A program made the translations under genes and the position numbers. Shown one piece after another: positions 1 to 8,437 of a stretch of 64,000 bases of DNA. A model generated the notes under the pieces. That model was not told the origin of the DNA. It did no database searches and saw nothing but the letters and a program-made list of their open reading frames with translations. Source of the stretch: Arcobacter siniprincipis (GTDB taxonomy: Bacteria > Campylobacterota > Campylobacteria > Campylobacterales > Arcobacteraceae); the NCBI RefSeq assembly GCF_048571125.1, contig NZ_CP182343.1, forward strand, positions 496,001-560,000, given 5' to 3'. Position 1 is the first letter of the stretch, and each line of letters opens with the position of its first letter.

Positions 1-312
1 TTCATCTTTCCAATATAAGAGTGGTTCACCACCTGTGATTACTATATCTACTTTATATGAAGGTTCTAACTTTTTAACTTGCTCTATGATTTCATTTTTA
101 TTCATCTTATGCCATTGGTCTTTAAATGCAGGATCAACTGCATAAAATGAATCACAAGAACATTTTTTCACTCCACTTGGAGTCTCATATTCAACCGCAA
201 AGCCTTCGCATCTAAAATTACATTTTCCAAATCTTATAAAAATAGATGGATTTCCAACATACTTTCCTTCTCCTTGTATCGTTGGTCCAAATATCTCATT
301 TACTTCAAGCAT
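1..312 (-). CDS. queE: 7-carboxy-7-deazaguanine synthase QueE (3' end beyond window)
   Basis: Radical SAM enzyme that converts 6-carboxytetrahydropterin to 7-carboxy-7-deazaguanine, the ring contraction step of preQ0/queuosine synthesis. The visible N-terminal 104 residues begin MLEVNEIFGPTIQGEG, the usual QueE opening. They continue with Cys31, Cys35 and Cys53 (CNFRC then CSCD), the widened radical-SAM cysteine pattern of this family, and then ITGGEPLLYW, the SAM-binding GGEP motif. The ATG at 312-310 overlaps the end of queD by 8 bases, so it is translationally coupled as the last visible gene of moeA-queC-queD-queE. The gene is cut by the window edge, not broken. Confidence 0.93.
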   Translation of the reverse strand, partial: MLEVNEIFGPTIQGEGKYVGNPSIFIRFGKCNFRCEGFAVEYETPSGVKKCSCDSFYAVDPAFKDQWHKMNKNEIIEQVKKLEPSYKVDIVITGGEPLLYWKDE

Positions 313-844
313 ATACTGTACTTTTACTTTTGGGAGTCTCTAAAAATTCTACATGTGATACTTCTATTGGTAATTCATTCATTTTAGTTTGAATAATTTC
401 TAAAAGCCAAGCAGAAAGGTTTTCACTTGTTGGAACAAAATCAACAAGTACATATCCTTCATACAATTCACGAATATGTATTGGTTCATCTTTTATACTA
501 TTTAAATCAAAAGTATAAAATCCTTCTTCATGGAAAAATAACTCTTCTTTATTTTTAAAATGAGGTAATAGAGTTTCAAATAAGGGATCATTTAAATCTA
601 AAACAAATTTATGATCTAAAGTATCATCTAAAAATTTTTTGAACCAATTTAAGTGCTTAAAATCAGTTACCATTCCATTTTTTAAACTTGAACTCTCTAA
701 GTGAACTATTACTTTTCCTTGATGTCCATGTAGATGTCTACACATCAAACAAGTATCTAGTGAAAAGTCTGGGTTTAATTCTTGTGACCAAACTCTATGA
801 CCATAACAAAAATCAAACTCTTTTGAAATATTCCATTTCATCAA
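305..844 (-). CDS. queD: 6-carboxytetrahydropterin synthase QueD
   Basis: Zinc enzyme of the PTPS family that makes 6-carboxytetrahydropterin from dihydroneopterin triphosphate, the second step to preQ0. The sequence has the N-terminal FCYGHRVW segment (first zinc His), a CRHLHGHQGKV segment with two further His ligands and the nearby Cys (TCLMCRHLHGH), and a C-terminal VSHVEFLETPKS strand with the conserved Glu. At 179 residues it is longer than the minimal ~120-residue enzymes; Campylobacterota homologues carry similar insertions (family knowledge). Its ATG overlaps the queC stop (ATGA), and its stop overlaps queE, so the three preQ0 genes form one coupled unit. Confidence 0.93.
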   Translation of the reverse strand: MMKWNISKEFDFCYGHRVWSQELNPDFSLDTCLMCRHLHGHQGKVIVHLESSSLKNGMVTDFKHLNWFKKFLDDTLDHKFVLDLNDPLFETLLPHFKNKEELFFHEEGFYTFDLNSIKDEPIHIRELYEGYVLVDFVPTSENLSAWLLEIIQTKMNELPIEVSHVEFLETPKSKSTVYA

Positions 845-1512
845 GAACCTTTATATGGTATTGGATCTTTTGAATTTGCTTGTTCAAATCCATTTAATCG
901 CAATCTACAAGAATCACAAACTCCACAAGCTTCTTTTTCTTCCTTATAACAAGACCAAGTAAGCTCAAGTGGAACATTTAGTTTAAGAGCTTTTTTTACA
1001 ATCTCACTTTTGTGAAGTTTAACTAAAGGAGTTTTAATATTTATATGTGTTGCTTCTTTTGTCCCTTCATTAATTGCATTTTTAATTTGATTAATAAATG
1101 AATCTGTACAATCAGGATACCCACTACTATCTTCTTCAACAACTCCAATAAACATTGCTTCTGCATTCTCTTTTTCTGCAATTGCAGCTGCAATTGAAAG
1201 AAAAATACCATTTCTAAATGGTACATAAGTAACGGGAACTCCGGGTTTAACCCCATCAATTGGAACATCGATATTGGCATCTGTTAGTGCACTTGCTCCA
1301 ATTTGTGTGAAAAATGGAATATCAATTTCATATTTATTTTTCACTTTTAAATCTTCACAAACATCTCTAAATGCTTTTAATTCTCTGTTCTGTGTTCTTT
1401 GTCCATAATTAAAATGAACAGCAATTATTTCATATCCTTCATTTTTAGCAATATATGAAGCAAGTGTAGAATCCATGCCTCCACTTAAAATACAAATAGC
1501 TTTTTTACTCAT
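841..1512 (-). CDS. queC: 7-cyano-7-deazaguanine (preQ0) synthase QueC
   Basis: ATP-dependent ligase converting 7-carboxy-7-deazaguanine and ammonia to preQ0. The N-terminus carries the PP-loop CILSGGMDSTLAS, and the C-terminus carries the zinc-binding cluster CYKEEKEACGVCDSCRLR with four cysteines. At 223 residues it is the usual size. The ATG overlaps the end of moeA by 8 bases and its stop overlaps queD, so expression is tied to both. Together with queD and queE it completes preQ0 synthesis apart from the GTP cyclohydrolase step, which is not in this window. Confidence 0.96.
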   Translation of the reverse strand: MSKKAICILSGGMDSTLASYIAKNEGYEIIAVHFNYGQRTQNRELKAFRDVCEDLKVKNKYEIDIPFFTQIGASALTDANIDVPIDGVKPGVPVTYVPFRNGIFLSIAAAIAEKENAEAMFIGVVEEDSSGYPDCTDSFINQIKNAINEGTKEATHINIKTPLVKLHKSEIVKKALKLNVPLELTWSCYKEEKEACGVCDSCRLRLNGFEQANSKDPIPYKGS

Positions 1513-2725
1513 AAGTTATATAGTCCTTTTTTTCATCGCAAAAGAATTTCCAATTTATTGGAATAACTTTTACTTCTTGCTTTTTATTTAGTTTTGATAC
1601 ATTTTCATCTAAAACAATAAATGAATTACATTCACTTAAAATAGATACCATTCCAGGGCTTTTTTTATCAGAAGGAGTGAAGTTTTCTCCGTTAAAGAAG
1701 CCTGGAATAAAAGTAAATTTCCCTTTTTTATTTATTAAATCATCACTTATTTTTGTATAAATAAAGTTATGATAAAAATCTTTTGCTCCAATTAATTTTT
1801 GAATAATTATTTTCCCAAGCATTTCAAAAATCAAAGCAGAGGCTAGAGGATTACCTGGTAAATTTAAAATAAAAGTATCTTTTATTTTACCAAAAATTGT
1901 AGGTTTACCTGGCTTTGCATATACTCCATCAAATAAAGTTTCTAAACCAACTTGTGTAAATGATTCTCGTGTAAAATCAGCTTCTCCCACTGATACTCCA
2001 CCTGATGTAATTATTAAATCTGCATTTAAAGAGTTGTATATATGTTCTTTTATTGATTCAATAGAATCTTTTGCTTGTCCTACAAAACTCACATCACAGC
2101 CTAATTCTTTAGCTCTTGCTATAAAAGTAGGAGTATTAGAGTTATATATTTGATAATCTTTGATTGATTGATAATGGAGTTTCAACTCTTCACCTGAAGC
2201 AAAAACTACAATTTTTGGTTTATTATAAACTTTTATATGAGAAATACCTTGAGAAGCAAGAAGAGTAATTTTTGCAAAATTTAATTCTTCTCCAACTTTA
2301 ATTAATAAAGAATCTTTTAGAATATCTTCACCAACAAATTTTATGTGTTGCATTTTTTTTACAACAGAGGTAATTTTAATTTTATCATTAATTATTTCAG
2401 TATTTTCTTGTGGAACAACCGCTTCACAGTTTGGAGGAACCATAGCTCCTGTCATCACTTTTATTGTTGTACCTGATTTTAAAAGGTTTTTATTATTATC
2501 TCCTGCGAATATTTTGTCAGATAAAGTCAGTTCTTTTTCTTTATCATCTAAAAGTATTGCATATCCATCCATTGCAGAGTTGTTAAATTTTGGTAGAGAG
2601 CTTGTTGCGTAAATGTTTTGGGCACTTATTCTTGATGTCGCATTTTCAATAGGAACTATTTCAAAATCTTTTACTTGAATTGAGTTAATGATTATTTCTA
2701 ATGCTTTTTCAATTGATACACTCAT
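1505..2725 (-). CDS. moeA: Molybdopterin molybdenumtransferase MoeA
   Basis: Inserts molybdate into adenylylated molybdopterin, the last step of molybdenum cofactor synthesis. The 406 residues are full length for the family. Motifs seen are NNSAMDGYAI near residue 50, IKVMTGAMVPP near 105, SGGVSVGEADF in the MoCF-binding domain and LPGNPLASALIFEML. An AAAAGGATTTAAT ribosome-binding site precedes the ATG. It is the first gene of an operon with queC-queD-queE; there is no obvious pathway link, so the coupling is probably shared expression only. A divergent gene starts about 70 bases upstream. Confidence 0.94.
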   Translation of the reverse strand: MSVSIEKALEIIINSIQVKDFEIVPIENATSRISAQNIYATSSLPKFNNSAMDGYAILLDDKEKELTLSDKIFAGDNNKNLLKSGTTIKVMTGAMVPPNCEAVVPQENTEIINDKIKITSVVKKMQHIKFVGEDILKDSLLIKVGEELNFAKITLLASQGISHIKVYNKPKIVVFASGEELKLHYQSIKDYQIYNSNTPTFIARAKELGCDVSFVGQAKDSIESIKEHIYNSLNADLIITSGGVSVGEADFTRESFTQVGLETLFDGVYAKPGKPTIFGKIKDTFILNLPGNPLASALIFEMLGKIIIQKLIGAKDFYHNFIYTKISDDLINKKGKFTFIPGFFNGENFTPSDKKSPGMVSILSECNSFIVLDENVSKLNKKQEVKVIPINWKFFCDEKKDYITYE

Positions 2726-2762
2726 ATTAAATCCTTTTACTTCAACCTATGCTTAAGTTTGA

Positions 2763-2768
2763 TATAAT
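2763..2768 (+). promoter_or_regulatory. -10 box (TATAAT) for the membrane protein-rsmE pair
   Basis: A perfect TATAAT lies 28 bases before the preferred ATG at 2797. It falls inside the longer open frame that starts at 2749, which argues against translation from 2749. Confidence 0.6.
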
Positions 2769-2796
2769 AGCAAAATTTCTTAAAAGTGAGATAAAC

Positions 2797-3201
2797 ATGG
2801 ATTTTAGTAGTTCAACAATTGATACACACGTTTTTTTTGTATACCTTTTTATATCGGTTATGCTAATTAATTTTTATAGTGTTTATAATATAAATAATTT
2901 TATAAAACTAGCAAAAAGATTAAAATTTTTTACCCCTTTATATCATACTTTAAATGCAATTATTATTTATACAGGAACAATTGTTGCTTTTTATCAAAAA
3001 ACATTTTCTTTTACTATATTTATAATGATAGCAGCAGCAATTGCAGTTATGGTGTTGGAGATAAAAAGATTTAAAAAGATGAGAGTTATAAAAAGTGATG
3101 ATACACAACTGCAAGAAGAGTTTTTTAAATTTTCTAGAAAGATTTATCTTATTGAGATTATTATAATTATTTTAACATATATTATAAGTAAGATTTTTTA
3201 G
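2797..3201 (+). CDS. Small integral membrane protein upstream of rsmE, function unknown
   Basis: A 134-residue protein with about four hydrophobic helices: near residues 9-30, 44-64, 68-90 and 115-134. A basic cytoplasmic stretch (EIKRFKKMRVIK) lies before the last helix. I do not recognise a catalytic motif. The frame is open from an ATG at 2749, but a TATAAT box lies inside that extension, and the ATG at 2797 follows AAAAGTGAG, so 2797 is preferred. Its stop overlaps the GTG start of rsmE by one base. A shared transcript with a ribosomal RNA methyltransferase is likely, but this says little about its function. Confidence 0.8.
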   Translation: MDFSSSTIDTHVFFVYLFISVMLINFYSVYNINNFIKLAKRLKFFTPLYHTLNAIIIYTGTIVAFYQKTFSFTIFIMIAAAIAVMVLEIKRFKKMRVIKSDDTQLQEEFFKFSRKIYLIEIIIIILTYIISKIF

Positions 3202-3869
3202 TGCAGTTTGTTTATCTACCTGAGGCCTCCCTTGAAACAATTAAAGTTGAAGGTGATATTTATAAATATCTTTTTAAAGCAAGAAGAGAAAAAATTGGTT
3301 CAACTGTTTTTTTTAGGAATTTAAAGAATAATTTTATTTATTCCTATGAAATATTTGATATTAGTAAAAAAGATGCAAATTTAAGACTTATAAAAAAAGA
3401 AGAAAAAATGGTTGAGGCTAATAATAAACTTCATATTATTTGGGCAATAGTTGATCCAAAAACAATTGAGAAACAACTTCCTTATTTAAATGAAATAGGA
3501 GTTGATAAAATTACCTTCTTTTATGCTGATTATTCACAGAAAAACTTTAAACTAAATATAGAAAAGTTTGAAAAAATATTGATAAATTCATCACAACAAT
3601 GTGGAAGAAGTTCAATTATAAAATTAGAAATAATAGCTTCTTTAGATGAGGTTTTAACTTCATACAAAGATAGTTTTGTTTTTAATTTTTCTAATAATCA
3701 CATAAATGATAAAAAAGATATAAAAAGTATAATTGTGGGGTGTGAAGGTGGTTTTTCTCCTAAAGAATTGGAAAAATTCACAGAAGAAAAAACTGTTGGA
3801 ATTAATTCTAATTTGATTTTAAGAAGTGAAACAGCAGTTACAACTATTGCTGCAAAATTGATAGTTTAA
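3201..3869 (+). CDS. rsmE: 16S rRNA (uracil-1498-N3)-methyltransferase RsmE
   Basis: SPOUT-class methyltransferase that methylates U1498 of 16S rRNA. The C-terminal half shows the trefoil-knot SAM-binding segments IIVGCEGGFSPKELEKF (usually GPEGG; here Pro is Cys) and NSNLILRSETAVTTIAAKL. The N-terminal ~70 residues form the PUA-like RNA-binding domain. The 222 residues are near family length. It starts with GTG at 3201, overlapping the stop of the preceding membrane protein, so the two are translationally coupled. Confidence 0.9.
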   Translation: MQFVYLPEASLETIKVEGDIYKYLFKARREKIGSTVFFRNLKNNFIYSYEIFDISKKDANLRLIKKEEKMVEANNKLHIIWAIVDPKTIEKQLPYLNEIGVDKITFFYADYSQKNFKLNIEKFEKILINSSQQCGRSSIIKLEIIASLDEVLTSYKDSFVFNFSNNHINDKKDIKSIIVGCEGGFSPKELEKFTEEKTVGINSNLILRSETAVTTIAAKLIV

Positions 3870-3975
3870 AACTAACACTTAATTAACACTAATACTTTAT
3901 AATTACAATGTTTAAACAAAAAGAATTAGATAAACTCCTACTAATTTTTATCTATTCACAAGAACGCTAAAGCCT

Positions 3976-4647
3976 TTAAACACCAATTGGCTTTAGCCTA
4001 TATCCTCTATTTTTTTGTGATTCTATAATATCAACTCCCAATATTTTTCTTAAATGCCAAATATGATATCGAATAACATCTGCTTTTGAATTACTATTGC
4101 TTGGATAAACATTTTTTTCCAAGCTTTCTTTGCTTACAAAATTTCCTCTATTTTTAATTAAGTAATTTAATACTAATAGGGTTTGTGGTTCCATTTCTAA
4201 GGGTTCTTGATTGTAAAAAAGTTCTTTTGAAAAGATATTGTATGAAAGATTTTCACTTATAATTATATCTTGGTGATATGTTCGATATGATCTTTTGATT
4301 AGAGATTGTATTCTTAAAATTAGTTCTTGATTATTTCCTGTTTTATTTAAAAAACCATCACATCCACTTTTAAATGATCTAATTATACTATTTGAAATAG
4401 AAGTTAGTACTAATCTTAAAGTCTCATCTTCATATTCATTTAAAATTCTCATGATTTCATAACCATCAATTTGTGGGACATTTATATCAAGAATATATAA
4501 GTCATATATATTGTCATATATTTTGTTTAAAAATTTTTCACCATTTGAGCAAGTATCAATTATAAAATTTTCTTCTTCAAGTAGATCTTTTATAGTTTCT
4601 TGATAGAGTTTATCATCTTCCAAAAATAGTATTTTAGTGCCAATCAT
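3976..4647 (-). CDS. OmpR/PhoB-family response regulator (orphan)
   Basis: Two-domain transcription factor. The receiver domain (residues 1-120) has the acidic pair Glu10-Asp11, phospho-acceptor Asp54 (LYILDINVP), the Thr/Ser switch (VLTSIS) and Lys in FLNKTG, where the usual KP is KT. The C-terminal winged helix includes VIRYHIWHLRKILG and NRGYRLKP. GGAG lies seven bases before the ATG. No histidine kinase is adjacent. It lies downstream of the bd-like oxidase genes in the same direction with a 61-base gap, so control of, or co-transcription with, the oxidase is possible but unproven. Confidence 0.88.
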   Translation of the reverse strand: MIGTKILFLEDDKLYQETIKDLLEEENFIIDTCSNGEKFLNKIYDNIYDLYILDINVPQIDGYEIMRILNEYEDETLRLVLTSISNSIIRSFKSGCDGFLNKTGNNQELILRIQSLIKRSYRTYHQDIIISENLSYNIFSKELFYNQEPLEMEPQTLLVLNYLIKNRGNFVSKESLEKNVYPSNSNSKADVIRYHIWHLRKILGVDIIESQKNRGYRLKPIGV

Positions 4648-4708
4648 AGTTTACTCCAATTATAAAAAGCTAAAGAGAAAAACTCTTTAACTTTTTAGTT
4701 TTTAAATA

Positions 4709-5902
4709 TTAGAGTATATTCATAAAGAGTATGGTCATACCCCAACCAAAATAAACAACCATCCATAAAACCATTATAGATAAGGTATAATTACCTAGTT
4801 TTGTAACAGCTTTATCTTTTGTACCATCAAAAACACCTTGGTTTTTTCCAACTTTCCAAGCTAATGTTAGAAGGTAAGCAACTCCTACTCCTCCTAAAAC
4901 TAAGAAAGTAAGTAAGAACATTACAATAGTAGGGATTTCTAAATTAACTGGATATTCATAAATACTATATCCCAGTTTTGCCATAATGTCAAATCTTATA
5001 AGTTCTCTCATAGCAGAGATTAATAAAGCAACAACAACTAATACTATAGTTGTAATATAACTATTACTGTTTTTCAAAATCATAAATAATAAAACAACAA
5101 CACCTATTACAATAGCAATAGATAATGGATGTAATAAATATCCAACTTGTAGCATCCATGCTACAAAGGCAACTGCACTTATAATTAAACCTACTACTCC
5201 AATTTTTGTTCCAAGGCTTGCAGTATACTTTACAAATGTCTCACTAAAATCTTCCCTTGTACTTAAAAATCTACTATAGTTTTGTAAGAATAATCCAACA
5301 ACTGGAATTGATAAACTTAACATAAAAATCAATCTTACAGTATCTACATTAAATGTCCATCCACTATTGTCAACTATTCCATTTGGTGCATACATATTCA
5401 TCCAATCATTTGGCATAAGAGAAGTTACTGCAAAATTATGCATTAAAGTTCCTGCAAATATTAAAATTAGAAATGAAATAATACCTATTAGTTTTCCTCC
5501 ACCTTGATTTTTCTTATTTGCAAAATAATACCAATAATAAAGAATATAACCAAGAACTAGTGTATATATAAATATAAATACCCACATTCCAGATAATGTA
5601 TTTGTTACATACCAATTTGGATCATAAATAACTTGTGTAAATAATAAAGGTGCAACCCCTAAAACTATAAGTATAGAAATACTTATTTTCCCTGTTTGGA
5701 TTAAATGGGGTGTTAATATCTTCCAATTGTCATCACTTTTTTGTTTAAAAGTACCATATAATGAAAGTCCCATTGAACCTAATGCAAGAAAAACAAAGGC
5801 TGCATGTAATGCCCATGTTAAAACATACAGCGCTTGGAATACTACCGGATAAAAAGGTACTCCTGCTGGATCTCTTAGAGCTAATAATATTGATGCGTCC
5901 AT
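4709..5902 (-). CDS. Second membrane subunit of a cytochrome-bd-like (OR-C type) oxidase
   Basis: A 397-residue polytopic membrane protein with about ten helices, 8 bases downstream of the haem-c-fused CydA-like subunit and behind a strong AGGAGGAATT ribosome-binding site. The first helix region (VLTWALHAAFVFLALGS) and the HNFAVTSLMPNDWM segment resemble CydA-type cores more than CydB. This fits the CydAA'-like pairing described for non-canonical branches of the bd superfamily, in which both subunits derive from CydA. It probably forms the heterodimer with the next gene. The family assignment rests on topology and context; no strict cofactor motif identifies it. Confidence 0.66.
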   Translation of the reverse strand: MDASILLALRDPAGVPFYPVVFQALYVLTWALHAAFVFLALGSMGLSLYGTFKQKSDDNWKILTPHLIQTGKISISILIVLGVAPLLFTQVIYDPNWYVTNTLSGMWVFIFIYTLVLGYILYYWYYFANKKNQGGGKLIGIISFLILIFAGTLMHNFAVTSLMPNDWMNMYAPNGIVDNSGWTFNVDTVRLIFMLSLSIPVVGLFLQNYSRFLSTREDFSETFVKYTASLGTKIGVVGLIISAVAFVAWMLQVGYLLHPLSIAIVIGVVVLLFMILKNSNSYITTIVLVVVALLISAMRELIRFDIMAKLGYSIYEYPVNLEIPTIVMFLLTFLVLGGVGVAYLLTLAWKVGKNQGVFDGTKDKAVTKLGNYTLSIMVLWMVVYFGWGMTILFMNIL

Positions 5903-5910
5903 AATTCCTC

Positions 5911-7248
5911 CTAATATTTCATTGATGCAAAATATTGGGCAATTGCATCAGTTTCATTTTCTGGTAATTTTAATGTTGGCATGTAAGGCATACCACCTGC
6001 ACCTATTGCATATAAAATAGACTTGATAGCTTCTTTATCCATACCGGCTAATCTATCTTTTAAAGGTCTATATTTACCAGTTTTTTCTAAAGAGTGGCAA
6101 TTTGAACATGCCATTCTTGCTAAAAGTTTTCCAACTTCATGTTTGTTCTCTTCTGTAATGACTTTTAAATTTTTTGGAACAAATGGATTAACTTGTAAAA
6201 GTCCTTTTTCGGCGATTATTGGAAGTTCGCTTTTTATTCCTTTCCCTGGTACATCACGACTAATTATTTGATTTGAATAAATATATTGACCCGCAACATA
6301 AGGTTTTCTCATAGATTCTCTTAGTTTCTCACCTGGCCATATTCCTGCAATTAATATTATAAAAACCATAACTCCTGCTAATGGAGTACTTATAAATTGT
6401 GGTTTTACAATTGCAACTAAAAAATAAATAGAAAAAACAACTGTAAGAATAATTCTACTTTGAATAACATCTGCTTTTGTTATATTAAATACAGCATGTG
6501 CATTGTCAGGTAGAGTTCCCATATACCACATAAAGAAGAATAGAACTAAAAATCCTCCAAGCATACTTACATAACCCATTTTTTTAGTTAATTCACGTGA
6601 AAGTTCTAGATTGTCTTTTTTCATTGCACTTGAAATAATAAGTCCAATTACACCTGATAACATAATCATAAAACCAATTCGTAAAAACATATGAGGGAAG
6701 GTATTTGTACCAAAAAATGCATCACTTGCACTTCCTGTTGTATAGTATTCTTGAGTACCTGGCCACATCATAAAACTAATAATCCCAATGATCAATGCTA
6801 AAGTACCAACTGAAGCCATTGCAAATGAGAATGTAAGTTTTAAATGAGTTTTCTTATCGATTTTATCTATAAAGTAAACAAGAACAAAGACTCCTATTAC
6901 TTCAAAAACAAAAAATACCCACTCAGTCGCCCAAACCCAAACAAAGTTATGTATTAAAGCACTAATACCCCTTGGACTTGCTGCAGTTGCCGTGTACCAA
7001 ATACCTGGACCGGTAATTGAACCTATTACATACGAAAAAATCAACAAAAACATACCGTATTTTTTCATATACGGATATAAATCAGTTCTATTTTCTTTAT
7101 ATGCTTTATATGACAAATATGCAAATAGCATTGCTGCACCAACAGAAGTATGTGATGCTAAGATGTGTATAGTTCCTGTCATACCCATCATCCAAGCACT
7201 TCCGTATTCTGGAAAATAAAACAACGGAAATTGTCCTATAATATCCAT
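5911..7248 (-). CDS. CydA-like oxidase subunit I with C-terminal cytochrome c domain
   Basis: A 445-residue protein. Residues 1 to about 310 form roughly nine transmembrane helices of bd-oxidase subunit I type, with an early helix carrying His28 and His33 (GTIHILASHTS) and a helix with two Glu in TEWVFFVFE, as in CydA haem-binding helices. Residues 375-445 form a periplasmic mono-haem cytochrome c with CSNCH at 381-385 and a likely axial Met in GGMPYMPT. The quinol-binding Q-loop of ordinary CydA is not evident. This matches the OR-C type of the bd superfamily (family knowledge), suggesting electrons arrive from cytochrome c and not quinol. It follows TAAGGAGGCTAC and heads the two-gene operon, next to the bc1 genes. 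Confidence 0.72.
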   Translation of the reverse strand: MDIIGQFPLFYFPEYGSAWMMGMTGTIHILASHTSVGAAMLFAYLSYKAYKENRTDLYPYMKKYGMFLLIFSYVIGSITGPGIWYTATAASPRGISALIHNFVWVWATEWVFFVFEVIGVFVLVYFIDKIDKKTHLKLTFSFAMASVGTLALIIGIISFMMWPGTQEYYTTGSASDAFFGTNTFPHMFLRIGFMIMLSGVIGLIISSAMKKDNLELSRELTKKMGYVSMLGGFLVLFFFMWYMGTLPDNAHAVFNITKADVIQSRIILTVVFSIYFLVAIVKPQFISTPLAGVMVFIILIAGIWPGEKLRESMRKPYVAGQYIYSNQIISRDVPGKGIKSELPIIAEKGLLQVNPFVPKNLKVITEENKHEVGKLLARMACSNCHSLEKTGKYRPLKDRLAGMDKEAIKSILYAIGAGGMPYMPTLKLPENETDAIAQYFASMKY

Positions 7249-7352
7249 GTAGCCTCCTTAATTTAATTAGAGGTTAGTTTACTCTTAGTATGTTAATTTA
7301 ATGTTAGTTTTTGAAATTTTTGTAGTATTTAATATTAAGAAAATTTTTATAT

Positions 7353-7382
7353 AAAAAAGGGGACTAATAAAAACTAGTCCCC
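7353..7382 (-). terminator. Intrinsic terminator of the petABC operon
   Basis: GGGGACTA (7359-7366) pairs with TAGTCCCC (7375-7382) around an 8-base loop. On the minus strand the stem is followed by TTTTTT. It lies 27 bases after petC, so the downstream oxidase operon has its own promoter in 7249-7350. Confidence 0.9.
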
Positions 7383-7408
7383 TTTGAAGTTAAATGAAAA
7401 GATATTGC

Positions 7409-8437
7409 TTAGTGCATATCTCTCCATTGTTTAGATTTCCATAACCAAGCAAAAATTGCAAAAATTGCTAAGTAAATTAAGAACTTAGGCCCTAATTCTT
7501 CTCTTTGTGCTTTTTTAGAATCACCAACTTCTTCTAAATAACCAACAACTTGTTTTTCAGATTCTAGCGTTAAACCAACTCTTGGCATAGCAGTACCTTC
7601 TAAATGTTTTTGAGGGTCATTAACAAGTTCATGAATATATTCATGTCCTCTTGATTTAATGTATTGAGATAAATCAGGTGGAATTTTACCCATGTAAGTT
7701 TTTATATCTTTGTCAGGTGTATATGCTTGCATAGTTCCACCTTTCATATCTCCATATTTAATAGAGTGACATCTTTGACAAGCATTGTTAAATACTTCTT
7801 TATCTGTCATAGTTTTTGGTGCAATTGATTGTAAGTATGCAACCATATCAGCTATTTCTTGTGGTTGCATCCAATCATAACCTGGCATTGGATGAACTCT
7901 TCCATCAACAAATTTATGTGTAACTTTAGAAGCTCTAGCAGGATTCATAATAAAACCAGCAAGATATTCTTTAGTATATAATTTACCAGCAGTTCCTAAA
8001 TCAGGTGGTACTACACCATAAGCTGCAGCAGCACTTGCATCATCCATAACTTTTGGAAAACCTTTTGACTCAATAGAGTGACAAGCAGTACAGTTACTAG
8101 TAACTAATACTTCACCATTTGCTACATTACCTTTGTCAGAAACTGCTTCTTTAGTTGTTGCCCAAAAAGCATTAGTGTCTTTTTCAAAGTTTTCAGCATT
8201 TGTTAAATCAGCAGTTGCACTTTTAATTGCTTTTTTATCATCTGATTTTTTTGCATTTTCTAATGCAACTTTTGCTTTTTCTACATTTTCCGCAGTTATC
8301 ATTTTGTCTGCTTGTGCAAAATCATAATTTGGTGCATCTACATGAGGGTGCATTTGAGAGTGAGCAAAAGGTTCAACTCCCCAGTAAGTTATTAGTGTTA
8401 AAGCTACAACTACTGCTAATATTTTTAATTCTCTCAT
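7409..8437 (-). CDS. petC: Di-haem cytochrome c1 subunit of the bc1 complex (PetC/QcrC)
   Basis: Electron acceptor from the Rieske protein in quinol:cytochrome c reductase. The 342 residues comprise an N-terminal membrane anchor (residues 5-20), a charged helical spacer (about 45-95, rich in Lys, Asp and Ala), two haem c domains with CTACH at 116-120 and CQRCH at 220-224, and a C-terminal helix at about 317-333 ending in Lys/Arg. Two haems replace the single-haem c1 of mitochondria, as is usual in Campylobacterota. The ATG overlaps the petB stop (ATGA). Met residues in HPMPGYDWM and GTAMPR are likely axial ligands. It is the last gene of petABC. Confidence 0.93.
   Translation of the reverse strand: MRELKILAVVVALTLITYWGVEPFAHSQMHPHVDAPNYDFAQADKMITAENVEKAKVALENAKKSDDKKAIKSATADLTNAENFEKDTNAFWATTKEAVSDKGNVANGEVLVTSNCTACHSIESKGFPKVMDDASAAAAYGVVPPDLGTAGKLYTKEYLAGFIMNPARASKVTHKFVDGRVHPMPGYDWMQPQEIADMVAYLQSIAPKTMTDKEVFNNACQRCHSIKYGDMKGGTMQAYTPDKDIKTYMGKIPPDLSQYIKSRGHEYIHELVNDPQKHLEGTAMPRVGLTLESEKQVVGYLEEVGDSKKAQREELGPKFLIYLAIFAIFAWLWKSKQWRDMH

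Noticed and set aside
869..890. tRNA T-loop-like TTCAAATCC
   Set aside because: It is within queC coding sequence with no cloverleaf around it.
2749..2796. Start at 2749 for the membrane protein before rsmE
   Set aside because: A TATAAT promoter box lies inside the extension.
3967..3996. CTAAAGCC/GGCTTTAG repeat at the end of the response-regulator gene, as terminator
   Set aside because: It has a 14-base loop, overlaps coding sequence and no T-run follows.
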